Positions 12,064 to 22,372 of a stretch of 64,000 nt of DNA are shown in pieces. Each line of letters starts with the position of its first letter. The first letter of the stretch is position 1. The notes under the pieces are model-generated. The model worked only from the letters and a program-made list of their open reading frames with translations. It did no database searches and was not told where the DNA came from. Source of the DNA: Aphelenchoides besseyi (taxonomy: Eukaryota; Nematoda; Chromadorea; Rhabditida; Aphelenchoididae); assembly GCA_024699855.1 (NCBI GenBank), contig JAMPIQ010000001.1, forward strand, positions 13,640,001 to 13,704,000. Direction: 5' to 3'. A program made the position numbers and the translations under genes.

Positions 12064-13147
12064 TTCGCCTATAACTAGATTGTAAAAAGGATTTACTGTC
12101 GACTACTAGCTGTGGTTTATATACTGCGCTGAAACTGTCAGTTGAAACGCTCCAGATCAACCTGATCAATTTATTAGGACTGCGAGGACTGTTCGTTCGA
12201 ATTTCTAGTAATCATTTACAAAGACAAAATTGCGTCACAAAGATTTTGCTAATCGGTTACTTGTTGCCACGATGTATGAGTTCGACCGTCAGGTCTATTA
12301 TAGACCGTCGAGTTACACAACAATAGGAATTCGGGTTGCAAATTCGAAAGCAAAGATCAGTGACGGTTAACTGAAAGAATAGCCGACGGGAGTTCTTTTA
12401 ACCGTTGTATCCTGCAGCTAATTGCGTTCTTTTTCAAATCATTGTCTTAGAAGATCATGACTTTGGTCAAAACGTTCGTAGCCATCTCTATTGAGATAAC
12501 GCTTTAACACTTTCAAGCATCCTTCCTAAACATTAGTGAGAGATTGTTCAAGCAATTGGTTTTCTTATTAGAATTTTGAAGAGCCATTGAAATTGATGGG
12601 GCAGAAAAGATGGTGTCTAGCTCACTGCAACTCTCAAGTAACCTCTCTTCTTCGTATTCATAGACAACTGCAAAGAGAGAGGGCGAGTGACGGTTAGAAT
12701 CTGCTCCTTGACCGCCGCTTTCCCATCACTTTTATTGCACCACCAAACGCTCTTCTTTTCGCAGTCACTCGACATTTCTGTCTATTTGACCTACTCTTAA
12801 GGTTAGTGGAATGATCTCAGCCCTCAAGTGGCAGAGATCTCGAAATTTTGGATTGTTCTGCTCATTCCAGTAGAACTCATAAACAGTTGGAATAGTATCA
12901 GAGAACACGCCGATCAGAGTGTTCTGTACTTTTTATCGAACCATAAAACTGAACAGTCAGATCGCTGAACGCCAATGAACACTCTTACTGATATCAATTC
13001 GATATGCAACAGGACTGTGATTTAAAGTTCAACAAAGTCAGACGCTGAAACGATCAATTGAACAAGATAAACAGGATTTGAATGTCAATCGGTTGAACAC
13101 TCAGCTTTTGTGAAACACAAGTTGATCACTTCGCACGTTCCAATCCA
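12064..13147. other. intergenic promoter region
   Basis: About 1.1 kb between two divergent genes. No coding frame with support. It holds a TATA-like box for each gene at its two ends. Confidence 0.4.
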
Positions 13148-13156
13148 CTATAAAAG
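13148..13156 (+). promoter_or_regulatory. TATA box of the Leu/Gly-rich secreted protein gene
   Basis: The sequence CTATAAAAG lies about 50 bp upstream of the start codon at 13202. No intron or acceptor lies between them, so this gene is probably transcribed from a conventional TATA promoter with a short leader. Confidence 0.6.
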
Positions 13157-13201
13157 CGGCAGTTGAAGGACAGTCAATCATCATCAGTTCTTTCCGCTGA
13201 A

Positions 13202-13912
13202 ATGTCTCGTACTTCAATCGCCGTCTTCTTTTCTCTTCTCATCATCTCGACTCAGGCCTCTCCAGTGGCCAACGGTCAGGGATCTCCACTGCTCGGCAAT
13301 CTTGTCGGAAACGTGCTGGGAACCGTCGATGGAGTGGTCGGAAATGCTCAGCCAGTGGTTGGCGAAGTCACTGGTCTGTTGGGCGGCTGCAAACAACCCG
13401 GAACGTTGACCAAGATCGTCAAACTGCTCAACTTGCCCGGAGCTGTCGATCCCGCCCAATTCGTCCAATTGCTCTCCATCTTGACTCAATTGGATTCGAT
13501 TCTCACTCAAATCACCTGCACTGTCGACTCGTTGTTGCCGTTGGAAGGTGGCAGTGGATCGGGTAGTGGTCTTGATGGATTGTTGGAAGAGTTGAGAAAT
13601 ATTCTGAACATCCCATCGAACGTCGACTTGGTTCCCTTCCTTAAAGCATTGTTGGCGGCCGTCGAGAAGCTTTTGGATCAATTGCTCGGAGATGTCAGCG
13701 GATTGTTGGAGCAACTTTTGGGCGATGTCACCGGCTTGGTCGGTGGAGTGGTCGACATCTTGAATCCTGTCTTGAACAATCTCACCGGACTGTTGGGAAT
13801 TCCGGAGGGTGTGTTGCCGTTGGATTTCGTCCAACAATTGATCCCTCAATTGCAAAAGGTTCTCGATCAACTTCTCGGTCAATTGGGATCGGGATTGCCG
13901 GTCGGATTGTAA
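13202..13912 (+). CDS. Leu/Gly/Val-rich secreted protein
   Basis: A single exon of 236 codons. The ATG at 13202 is preferred over the in-frame one at 13163 because it opens a signal peptide (MSRTSIAVFFSLLIISTQA). The mature protein is built of amphipathic, degenerate repeats such as LLGNLVGNVLGTVDGVVG, LLDQLLGDVSGLLEQLLG and LLGDVTGLVGGVVDIL. A GSGSGSG linker lies near residue 120. The only Cys in the mature part are in GGCKQPG and ITCTVD, probably one disulphide. The pattern recalls the low-complexity lipid-binding part of PLUNC/BPI-like proteins, but I claim no homology. AATAAA lies just after the stop (about 13934). Codon use is biased to G/C-ending codons, suggesting high expression. Confidence 0.8.
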   Translation: MSRTSIAVFFSLLIISTQASPVANGQGSPLLGNLVGNVLGTVDGVVGNAQPVVGEVTGLLGGCKQPGTLTKIVKLLNLPGAVDPAQFVQLLSILTQLDSILTQITCTVDSLLPLEGGSGSGSGLDGLLEELRNILNIPSNVDLVPFLKALLAAVEKLLDQLLGDVSGLLEQLLGDVTGLVGGVVDILNPVLNNLTGLLGIPEGVLPLDFVQQLIPQLQKVLDQLLGQLGSGLPVGL

Positions 13913-13992
13913 TCTCTCCACTTTCTTAGAATCAATAAACAGGCATATAAATTCACAGTGTTTATTGACCACATGCACAATCACTTCTTTTG

Positions 13993-14944
13993 TCATTGAA
14001 CGAAAGTACGAACACAAGGTAACCAAACCGGAAAGTCTTCGATCTCCCCAGTGAAGTTGTTGAGATATGGATACGTCTAAAGCAATCGAATTAGATGGAG
14101 AAGAGAAACAGACCTTGTAGAACTTGATCAGCTTTTCAAGTGATCCAAATTTGTTCGAACGAGGATCTCCGTAGTCAACCCGATAATTGGTTTCGTTTTT
14201 CGCGTTCGTCGAATTCTCAATCGGGAAACAGAAGAACTAAACGAAAGCATTAGCCGCAGAGTTGCGGTTACCTCTCCACTGTTCGAACGGTAAGCGACTG
14301 TGAGTGTCAGTTTGAAGGCAACGACCTTCGGGTTCTTCGGCTTCTTCGGCAAACAGTAGAAGAGTCGAAACGAACTTTGCGGAACGAATTCGAAGACATC
14401 GAATGCACGATGAGCTCCCAAAAAGCGCTCGGCCAACTCGTCGATTTGTTCCGATTGAGACCACTTGTAATGGGACGGCAACGGCGAACAAGGTTGTGGA
14501 CGATCGACCGCACTTTCAGACTCTGATGAGATGTCCGATGGTGTCGACGCAGTTGGAGAGTGCAATTCGGGAGTCATATTCAATGCCATTGACGGTAGTT
14601 GTTGAGGCGACTGGACGCCGGAAACAAACGATGGTGGAGGTGCAACGAGTGAGTTGTCGGAACGAACTTCGAAATTTGTTTCCGTTGAACCTGCAAACGA
14701 TGAATGGCTCTGAGAAACATGGCGATTAGTTGGATGTTCATTTTTTCTCACCGGTTTCTCTCCCGTTAACTCGCTTTCGAACACGTCAGTGCTCATTTGA
14801 CTGTCACTCGATTGACCCAACTGCTCGTATGTCGATCTAAACATCGTGATTGAGATCTGTGACTTCAACTCACTTGTTCATTTCAGACCCGATAGAAACA
14901 ACCAACTTCCTCTGACCAACGAAATGAATCGAATGGGAGTTCAT
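13993..14944 (-). CDS. SH2-like domain protein
   Basis: A four- or five-exon gene of about 270 residues. The start at 14944 (MNSHSIHFVGQRKLVVSIGS) joins through an intron (GTGAGT...TTTAG) to KSTYEQLGQSS. A Ser/Pro-rich, probably disordered region follows, with PPPSFVSG and SPTASTPSDISSESES. The C-terminal half contains VFEFVPQSSFRLFYCLPKK, then LTLTVAYRSNSGE, FFCFPIENSTNAKN, YRVDYGD and FGSLEKLIKFYKTYPY. The last block matches the end of an SH2 domain (F.SL..LI.fY). The usual FLVR arginine is not evident, so phosphotyrosine binding is doubtful. The last two introns lie at about 14236-14270 and 14078-14114. The stop is at 13993-13995. It is likely a cytosolic adaptor-like protein, but its role is unknown. 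Confidence 0.65.
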
Positions 14945-15084
14945 TTCAAGGCTTTTGAATGACTCCAATGAGTTCAAAAAGTAACGGATAATTTGAGTGA
15001 TTTATGGAAATTTCGTTTTTTTGACAATGCTTTCCATGTAATCAAGTAACTGTTCTTCAAGCATACCGAAAAAACACTTTTAAC

Positions 15085-15420
15085 TGGTTTGTCCAAGGAA
15101 TCGCCGCCTTTTCTCGTGACAAATTTGGAGTTGCCAATGAGGATGCCGGTTGGTCGCTTCAATATCCACAAGACAACCAAGATTACGACATTTCCTACTT
15201 GGTTACCGGCGGCTTCTTGGATTAGTTGGAGAAACAATATCCCGGCTCCATTCAAAAGTTCGATTCTGTTCTTTGTAGTGGTAAATACGACAACAACAAC
15301 ACGTGGAAACAAATCACCGACAAGATTGTTGAAGAGCAATGGTCCATCTACAAAGCCATTCCGAAACCAAACACCGTCGTCTATCAGTCCGGAGACTATC
15401 AGTTGGTTGTCTATAACAAG
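15085..15420 (+). pseudogene. broken second copy of the BSP-type peptidase
   Basis: The C-terminal half of a paralogue of the peptidase at 10725. It reads WFVQGIAAFSRDKFGVANED, then a match to the region before the frameshift, then FDSVLCSGKYDNNNTWKQIT and IVEEQWSIYKA. A TAG stop lies at 15223-15225, where the other copy has a Trp codon (FLVWVKKQ against FLD-stop-LEKQ). The HExxH half is absent, and no promoter or start is seen. It is useful as the unbroken version of the segment that is shifted in the 10.7 kb copy. Confidence 0.7.
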
Positions 15421-15430
15421 GTTTTTTGCT

Positions 15431-15624
15431 CCCATATTATTCTGCTTCAAGCCACAGCACTGCCAATTCGTTTTCGTCGCGTGCATCTTGTTAAAATGCT
15501 GGTTTGCCATGGACTTGGTCTTGAAGACTTTTGGACACGTTGATTTTTTGCAGTTATAGATTTCCACTGGTAGATCTTCAAGCCTCATTTTGCAGTTTTT
15601 CTCGTGACAAGCTCTTCCAGCCAC
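15431..15624 (-). CDS. zinc-finger-like fragment
   Basis: A short minus-strand frame starts MAGRACHEKNCKMRLEDLP and contains CKKSTCPKVFKTKSMANQHF followed by NKMH. This gives a C-x4-C-x12-H-x4-H finger, with further Cys upstream and in WQCCGL. It runs directly into the antisense of the broken peptidase copy and then loses any protein-like character. It is probably the 5' remnant of a C2H2 gene truncated by the same rearrangement that placed the peptidase fragment here. Confidence 0.35.
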
Positions 15625-16512
15625 GGATGACTACGTTAATCCGCAAAACTCACGTGTAGTTTCGAAAGTATGAGATGAATAATCGTGATCAGTTGCTCGT
15701 TGTCTTGAGCCGAATTGATCTTATTTGCATGGCATCCATATAAGGTTGTTGGTAAAATTCCAGGAATGGGGGTCCGTTGAGCCGTACATGCTGAAAGCGA
15801 TAAAAGAGTCCTTAGAAATGGTAAGCAGTTACCTGATCGATTGGCGTAGTGGAAATGCCAATTGAACAAGTTAACAACATTGCCAAGTCTTAACTAACAG
15901 GTTTTCAAACACAACGGCAATTTTGTTGAATACCCAAAATCGTATTGATGCTTTTTTTCGTAGACGTCGCGTAAATCCTGGTCTATTAAGCCAAAATGGC
16001 TCAAGATGTTGAAAATTGTTTTATAAAAAGTTTTTAAGCGAGTTGCTTTAATAAGCTGACAAGGCGTTTATTGCTCAGCAGTTTAAAACAGGTGGTCACA
16101 AATCACTTTATTAAGCAAAACAGTGAGATTCCGTCAAAATTATAACATACAATTTAGCTTTAAGACCATTTTGTACAAGTACATGTTGCTATTTTCAGTT
16201 GTCTTCTTGTCAATCCTCATTTCGAGTTGGTTGTTCGCAGTTGTTTAGTTAGCTTCTCATCCTTACAGAACTGTTGGAGGGCTTGTTTATTGCTCGGGTA
16301 ATTCAATTAATCGAAAGTGCGAAATTACCATGAAAACGAGATTCGTTGTCTGAGATGTCACTTTTGAAACATAGTCAAGAAATTGAAAACTTTAATACTC
16401 GGAATTGATGTCTAGCGAGAAAGATCAATCAGTTTACTGTACTTCTTTTGCGCTCCTGGAGCCATGATATTCAACTTCTGCATAAAATAAATAAAAAAAC
16501 AGTTAAAGAGAT
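15625..16512. other. intergenic, 3' of cyn-13
   Basis: AT-rich with no supported gene. A short minus-strand exon-like segment (16412-16480) after ATGCAG reads KLNIMAPGAQKKYSKLIDLS and stops. It may be an alternative last exon or a 3' UTR feature of the upstream gene, which ends at 16513. Confidence 0.35.
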
Positions 16513-17686
16513 TCAAAGTTCTCCACATTCGACAATCGTCACGTGCTGACTCGGTTTTCCCGATTGGCTACCTTGTTTTTCGATTTGTCGTACGATGTTC
16601 ATTCCCTCTACAACAAAACCGAAAACCACGTGTTTATCTGAAATTGAAGATAAACACAACGAAAGAGCATTGAACTTACTATTCAACCACTCTGTCTTTT
16701 CGGTGCAGATAAAAAACTGACTGGCATTAGTATTCGGACCTAAAATAGCAATTAAACACCAAAATCAAAAGCTACCTACCAGCATTTGCCATCGATAAAG
16801 TTCCCGGCAAATCGTGTTTCAACGTGAAGTTCTCGTCGGCAAACCGATCGCCGTAAATACTACAAAAGAGTTGTTCAACAATTGCTTCATATACTCACCT
16901 CTTCCCGCCGGTTCCATCGCCTTTCGTGAAGTCTCCACCTTGGCACATGAAACCCGGAATGATTCCTACAATCGAAGTTAGTCATTGAGGTAGGTCTTGA
17001 AATTTACGATGGAATTTGCTTCCATGGTATCCAAATCCACGTTCTCCGGTGCACAAAGCTCGAAAGTTTTCAGCAGTTCGAGGAACAACGTCCGATCTCA
17101 ATTCGATAACAATGCGGCCGATGTAACTGAAGAGGCAAAGTCCTTGAAACCGTTGAATCGAACTTACCGAATTCCAATTTTGATATCGAGGTAAACTCGA
17201 GGGAGTTTTGGTTTTTCCGTGCTTTTTGCCGGTTTATCGTCTGCTGTGGTTGCTTCGTTTTCTTCGTCCGATCCTTCACCAGTTCTAATTCCTTCACCAC
17301 CGCCATGCCCGTACAACTTCAACCACTCGTCATCGGCCCAAACCGGTCGAGAAGACCGTTCTGTGACCTTGGGTGGACGTGCGAAATTGACGCGTATTGT
17401 TTTGCCGTAGAGTTCTGAGTCGTTCATGTTGTCGATAGCGGCAGCCGCATCTTCGGCCAACTCAAATTCAACGAACCTAAAACTAAATAAGAGGAGAAAA
17501 GAAACAGAACACAAACCCGAATCCTCGATGTTTTCCCGTCTGATAGTCCATAGGAATTGAGACGCCGACGATCTCACCGAACGTGATGAAAGCCACGGTT
17601 AAAATCTTTTCATCGACCATGTGATCGAAACCGCCAACAAAAACCGTGCGTTTTCGATTATGCGGAAAGTTGGTCGTGTAGGACAT
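16513..17686 (-). CDS. cyn-13: RRM-cyclophilin (PPIE/CYP33), peptidyl-prolyl isomerase
   Basis: A nuclear peptidyl-prolyl cis-trans isomerase with an N-terminal RNA-recognition motif; the family associates with spliceosomes and with MLL/trithorax. The start at 17686 opens [20 protein letters not shown], where TVFVGGF is RNP2. RNP1 is [10 protein letters not shown], read across an intron. An acidic linker ([12 protein letters not shown]) follows. The cyclophilin domain reads [68 protein letters not shown] and ends [10 protein letters not shown]. The catalytic Arg of KFHR, the FMCQ block, the Phe residues and the Trp of TEWL are present, so it should be active and cyclosporin-sensitive. Introns are all 40-60 bp. 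No damage was seen. Confidence 0.93.
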
Positions 17687-19019
17687 TGCTTTAAGAGCCG
17701 ATGGTTACAATATGAATTGTCCAAAAAGCTTCAACATTAACCGCCAAGCACTTGAATCGCAATGCCAACAATTTCAATTGGACCCTAAACAGAATTTCGC
17801 TACCAAACACGCCAAAGCCGTTGATATCCGAGTGAACTTCTTGTCAAGTTTACTAGGCTTTTTGGTTGATTCATATCCTACTGTGTAAGTGGACTTTGCA
17901 ACACATCATCGTTTGAATTTATATATCGTTGACGGTGTTTACGAAAATAGATGCTGAATGGTCGGAGAAATGTGCATTTGAAGTAGACAACAGTCTCCAT
18001 AAGCGCTTTGTTAAATATACGATAGCTTATGTTCAAGCTTTCAAAATCAACGATTCTAAGTAAATTGTTTCAACAACAAAGGAAACGAGCTGATGAGAGA
18101 CGCTTGTTGATCTTTGATTGTCAATTAAACTCACAACCTCTTTCTCATAAACAGGTTATTTGCGGCCGTGTGAAAGAGTAACATTTTCGAGCATCCAGAA
18201 TTTGTAACCAAAGAATGCGGAACATGTGAATTGACTGGAAAACGCCGAAATTGTGTAAAACGTTTAGAAATGACGACAATTTCTGAAGGACAAACTAGAC
18301 GATTTGATCGATCTGACGATTGATTTGAAGTTCAATTCTCCAAACAACTTCGATCATAAGCGTGCTTACGAATATGGTTTCCAGTAACCTGGTCAACATC
18401 GTTGGGTGCGGTTTTTGAAGTTCGAAACGTTGACGTGAGTTCTCTCGTTCGAGTAACTGCAAACAAAGGAGGCTCCGGAAACGATGGCGAGCGATTGGCG
18501 TGGTAATTAATTCAGAGGGAAACGAGTAAACGGTTTAAAACACAAATTTTACGTCCTTTTGATTTACAGAATTTAAAACAAAAGAATTTCACAATGTTTT
18601 CCTGATTGTCGAACATTGAACACGAGTTTTTGGTTGTTGTTTCGATGGCGGAAGTAGTTGATTACGTGAAGAAAGATGGACACCAGTGTGTCTGGGGTTC
18701 AATTTTCCGAATTGTAAACTTAGCGGTTTTCGTGGAGTGTGTTTTTTCTGTCGACCGTTTTTACATGTTAATCTTTTCGATCAACTAATCTCATCGTCAA
18801 ACATTTCTGCATAACAATTCGTACAGCGCGTGTGATCCTCATACAGTTGAACGTACAATTGGAATCAATTTGGTCACTTGTTGTGATCAAACGTGTAATA
18901 AAGTGCGGCCAATTGCGTTTGCATGAGTCGACTTTCGACTTGACGTGGTCTTTAACTTTGTAGTTTCCGACGCAACGTCTTATTCTTCAGTTGAAATCAT
19001 TTGGTTGCCATGAATTAAA
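17687..19019. other. intergenic with one protein-like short frame
   Basis: A plus-strand frame at 17712-17885 reads MNCPKSFNINRQALESQCQQ and later VDIRVNFLSSLLGFLVDSYP. It ends at a good GTAAGT donor, but no in-phase downstream exon could be found. The rest, including 18606-18788, shows no supported gene. Confidence 0.35.
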
Positions 19020-20907
19020 ATGTCCGATCCAATGAAACCGTCCGCTTCGACTTCTTCGGAAGATAGTGCCGTGAAGAATGATCGTTTAGTTGAGTTCGGA
19101 TCCGAAAGTGATTACTCGAATGTTGGCGAGAAAGTTGCGCCCGAACATCAGAATCATTTCGAACAAGTTTACGACAAAATCAAGCAATATGGTCGCTACC
19201 AGTTTCTCACCTTTCTTCTCATACAATACGTCATGTTGAACGCTGCTGGTAGGTTTGTGTGGATTGGAAGATTAACTGGAGAGTTTAGGTAACTACGTGT
19301 TCATCTCATTTGCTGCTCTCAAACCTCAGTGTATGATTCGAGAAGTTAACGTTGGTTCGGCAGTTAATTGAAATGATTTAGATGAGAGATTTAGGAGATT
19401 ACCGATGTTTGTCAACGCCAAAAGTTTTGTCCGGTTAACGATACGATCAAAGTGTTTCATTCGCTCTACGAAGATAACTTCGTTTGTCCGAATGTTCATT
19501 TGCCTAATCACTTACAAACCATTCAAGCCATAGGATCGGGAATCGGCGCTTTATTGGGCGGACATTTGGCTGATGCATTCGGACGGTAAAAGTGTTTTTC
19601 TTTTGCGAGATTGTAGTCTCGGTATTTAGAAAATGGGTCAGCTACACTGGTGGCTTTCTAATGTGTTCGTTTGGCATCTTTGGTGGCCTATCGCCGAATT
19701 GGATTGTTCTGTTGATTGCAATGTTTGGGATGGGAATCTCGTACGGTGTTCTCATTGATGCACTAATGACCTTAGCATCAGAAACTGTTGGTCCGAAATA
19801 TCGTATTGTTCAAACGTTGGCATTTCAATGGAGTTTGGCAATGCAAGTAAGTTAATCAGTTGACTTAATTAAACATTCGTATTTTGAGCTTGCTGCTTTA
19901 ACTGCTTGGTTTTCTCGTGACTGGCGATCGTATCTTCTCATACTCAACGGTCTTTGTTCTCCTGTTCTTTTGTTAATGTTGTTTTGGGTTGAATCACCGA
20001 GATGGCTAATTCAGAAGCGACGTTACAAAGAGGCGTGCAAATCGTTAAATAAAATAAGTTGGTGGAATGGATGTGAGACACGATTCTCGGAACGGGATCT
20101 GATCAAAATGCACATAAAATCCGAACCAAAGTTTGTGTTCATCGATATCTTCGTATATAGTCGATTCTAGATCTCAAGTTTACTCGCTGAAGAATTTGTT
20201 CACTGGAAAGAAACTTTTCGGTTATTCAGTTGTTATGATCTTCTCAGCATTGACTGTTGAGATGTGTGTTGGCGTCGTCATCTTCGATGTTCAAAGTTGA
20301 TATTTTTGAGAAATTTCTTTTGATTCTAACTTTTAGGTCTTAGCGGTGATGCATTTTTGAACGTTGCATTATATGGCGCTCTTCGCTTGTGGACACCGTT
20401 CTTTGTGATCTACGCTGAAACTCACATGAAAAGTATGGGAAGACGAGCGTTGTTCATATCATCACAATGTAAATGGATCTCCCTAACAATATGAATGATT
20501 CTATTTTAGCATTCAGTATCATTTGTTACTTCATTGTTATCGCTTTGAACTTTTTTCCCGCTACTTTGACTACAAATATTATCCGAACAGTCTTTGCATT
20601 ACTCGGTGGAATCGTTAACTCTTCGATCTTCTTCACCGTCTACAAACAATACACAATCGAACTGTATCCGACGCTAATGAGAGGTATTGCCGTTGGAACG
20701 TTTGGAGTTGTGGAACGAATCGGTGGTGCTTTGGCGCCGCAACTTGTGAATTTAAATTTGTGGACGATGCCTGGCACTGCGATGACTATTTGCACTCTGA
20801 TCATGTGCTTGTCATTGGTTGCGGGTGTTGCGGTTTTACCCGAGACTCGTAATTTGGATATTCCTGATGTTCAAGAAGATGTTGGAGTTCAAGAACGAGC
20901 CGTTTAA
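19020..20907 (+). CDS. SLC22-type (organic cation/anion) MFS transporter
   Basis: A plasma-membrane solute carrier of the major facilitator superfamily. The start at 19020 gives a hydrophilic N-terminus, then YGRYQFLTFLLIQYVMLNAA as helix 1 and a large extracellular loop with Cys (DVCQRQKFCPVNDT). Next come IGSGIGALLGGHLADAFGRK (MFS motif A), helices around GGFLMCSFGIFGGLSPNW, and VESPRWLIQKRRYKEACKSL, typical of the SLC22 intracellular loop. The second half has helices around FLNVALYGALRLWTPFFVIY, then TVYKQYTIELYPTLMRGIAV and VLPETRNLDIPDVQED. About nine exons join in phase, for example 19248/19289 and 19586/about 19631. The substrate cannot be told from sequence. The gene lies 137 bp left of the Helitron array and appears intact. 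Confidence 0.85.
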
Positions 20908-21061
20908 CTTGCAATGGGATGGATCCCTGCATTTCTGTATACATTTTCAAGGCTTCTTTCAAACCTATTTATTACTGTTTATGAATAGAAATTGTTGCTA
21001 TAAACTTCGATTCATGAACTTCTATGTGCTTTAAAATATAAGCACAAGTAAATAGGCGGTC

Positions 21062-21082
21062 GGCCCCCCCTTCGGGGGGGCC
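21062..21082. repeat. 3'-terminal hairpin of Helitron unit 1
   Basis: Perfect 9 bp arms GGCCCCCCC (21062-21070) and GGGGGGGCC (21074-21082) around TTC. It sits 17 nt inside the element end, where Helitrons carry a termination hairpin. Confidence 0.85.
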
Positions 21083-21398
21083 TCCCTTCAATTAACACAA
21101 AACGTTTATGTCATTTTTTACCAAAACAATTAAAACTATTCCACTCACAAAACATCTTCTGTCATCTTCACATACAAAACCGACGATTTGCTGTGTCGAT
21201 TTCCAAAAACAACTTAAAAGCATCTCTTTCGACCGTAACAAATCACTACATCTCTTCACTCCAGCAGTTTACATTTCCTAATCAAACCCAATTTCTATTC
21301 ATTATCTCTCAATCAAATACCGAACTTTAATCTTCATTACTAATATTTCAATATTCGCTTTGTAAAGAGGAGAGAGAAAGAGAAACTTTCGGATCCAA

Positions 21399-21531
21399 CG
21401 TCACAACCTTCGCACACTTTTGAGATGTAGACGGGCAAGCCGGGACCCAAGATGGAGACTTGCTTTCTTCATGCCTTTACCCAGGATGGAGACACGGTCT
21501 GATGAGCGAATTCGTGGTTCAGGTTGTGACG
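21399..21531. repeat. subterminal 11 bp inverted repeat, unit 1
   Basis: Arms CGTCACAACCT (21399-21409) and AGGTTGTGACG (21521-21531) are perfectly complementary. Between them lie two direct copies of a CAAGATGGAGAC-type motif. It is conserved in unit 3 at the same place. Confidence 0.7.
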
Positions 21532-21655
21532 CGGCTCTTCAAGTGTACAACTGCGAGGAAAAAAAGGAAGTTAGTCGATAATCAATTGTATACGCGTATC
21601 GTGTAGTCAATTCGTTAAAGTCTGCAACGATGTTCATGAAGAAGATAAACAAAAA

Positions 21656-22275
21656 CTAAACGAACCATTGCAATTTTGTTGTCTTTTGTAAATTTGGTCG
21701 GTTGGTCAGCTGTAGACAATGTGTGTACGACACAAATGTGAATAGCTCAGCAGCAGCAATTTCTGTAGACAAATAACATTGACGATCGTGGTAACAGTTA
21801 AGAATGTTCTCGTCGATCCATTGATGCATAAAGTCAAAAGACAGACTGAAACAAAAACACATTGGTTATGTTGAACATCAATTCAAATACCATGAGAGAT
21901 CGTCGTGTATTGATGAGGAGCAGAATTGGACGAGTGTAAGCATGTAGTTGAAGATGTAAGCCTGAAATACGATCGTAAACAAATCGATTAGCAACAAACT
22001 GACCGTTTCATTCCTGCTGTCCATCCGAAAAATTGGTCGTTCACGGACATAAGAAGCAATTGAAGAACTGAGTGAGTAGACGACAACGATGATCAACAAA
22101 AAGTACACAAACGACAACAAACGTTGTGGGATTATCCGTTATGATCACATTGTAAATGAATTGGATCTGAAAAAACATAAATAAATTGGAAGAAATCAAA
22201 ACCGCTTACCTTGTTTTTGTCGTCGTTGGTCGCTGTCCGTCGATAAACGGAAGCACAATGATGCCATGGCCCGAA
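21656..22275 (-). pseudogene. captured host gene fragment (membrane protein), unit 1, 3' side
   Basis: Downstream of the Rep-helicase stop, on the same strand, lie exon-like blocks separated by nematode-style introns. The first is MAFGPWHHCASVYRRTATND, its ATG inside a palindrome. After an intron ending TTTTTTCAG comes IQFIYNVIITDNPTT. The next is LLSFVYFLLIIVVVYSLSSS...RMDSRNET. After GTCAGT...TTTCAG comes AYIFNYMLTLVQF. After GTATTT...TTTCAG comes LSFDFMHQWIDENILNC. One shift of frame lies between the second and third blocks. Spliceosomal introns inside a Helitron point to capture from a host gene. The hydrophobic segments suggest a multi-pass membrane protein. By memory, the order of motifs resembles the first half of TMEM181-like proteins (weak). 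Confidence 0.5.
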
Positions 22276-22283
22276 GGCCATGG
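22264..22283. repeat. perfect palindrome near the Rep-helicase stop, unit 1
   Basis: 8 bp arms CCATGGCC (22264-22271) and GGCCATGG (22276-22283) around CGAA; on the transcribed strand the loop is C(UUCG)G. It lies about 90 bp downstream of the Rep-helicase stop, and an identical copy is in unit 3. Confidence 0.7.
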
Positions 22284-22372
22284 ACTTGGTATTTGAGTTT
22301 TTGAAGATTCATTTTGTGTTACTATTTCCGTTTGTTTTCACAGAATTCCGATTCTTCTACTCGTTTGGTTGT

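Noticed and set aside
13214..14026. 270-codon open frame antisense to the Leu/Gly-rich secreted protein gene
   Set aside because: It mirrors the biased codons of the sense gene, shows no domain and runs past the sense stop; it is a shadow frame.
16412..16480. Short minus-strand exon-like segment reading KLNIMAPGAQKKYSKLIDLS
   Set aside because: It follows a good acceptor 33 nt after the cyn-13 stop, but with about 20 codons and no partner exon it cannot be called a gene.
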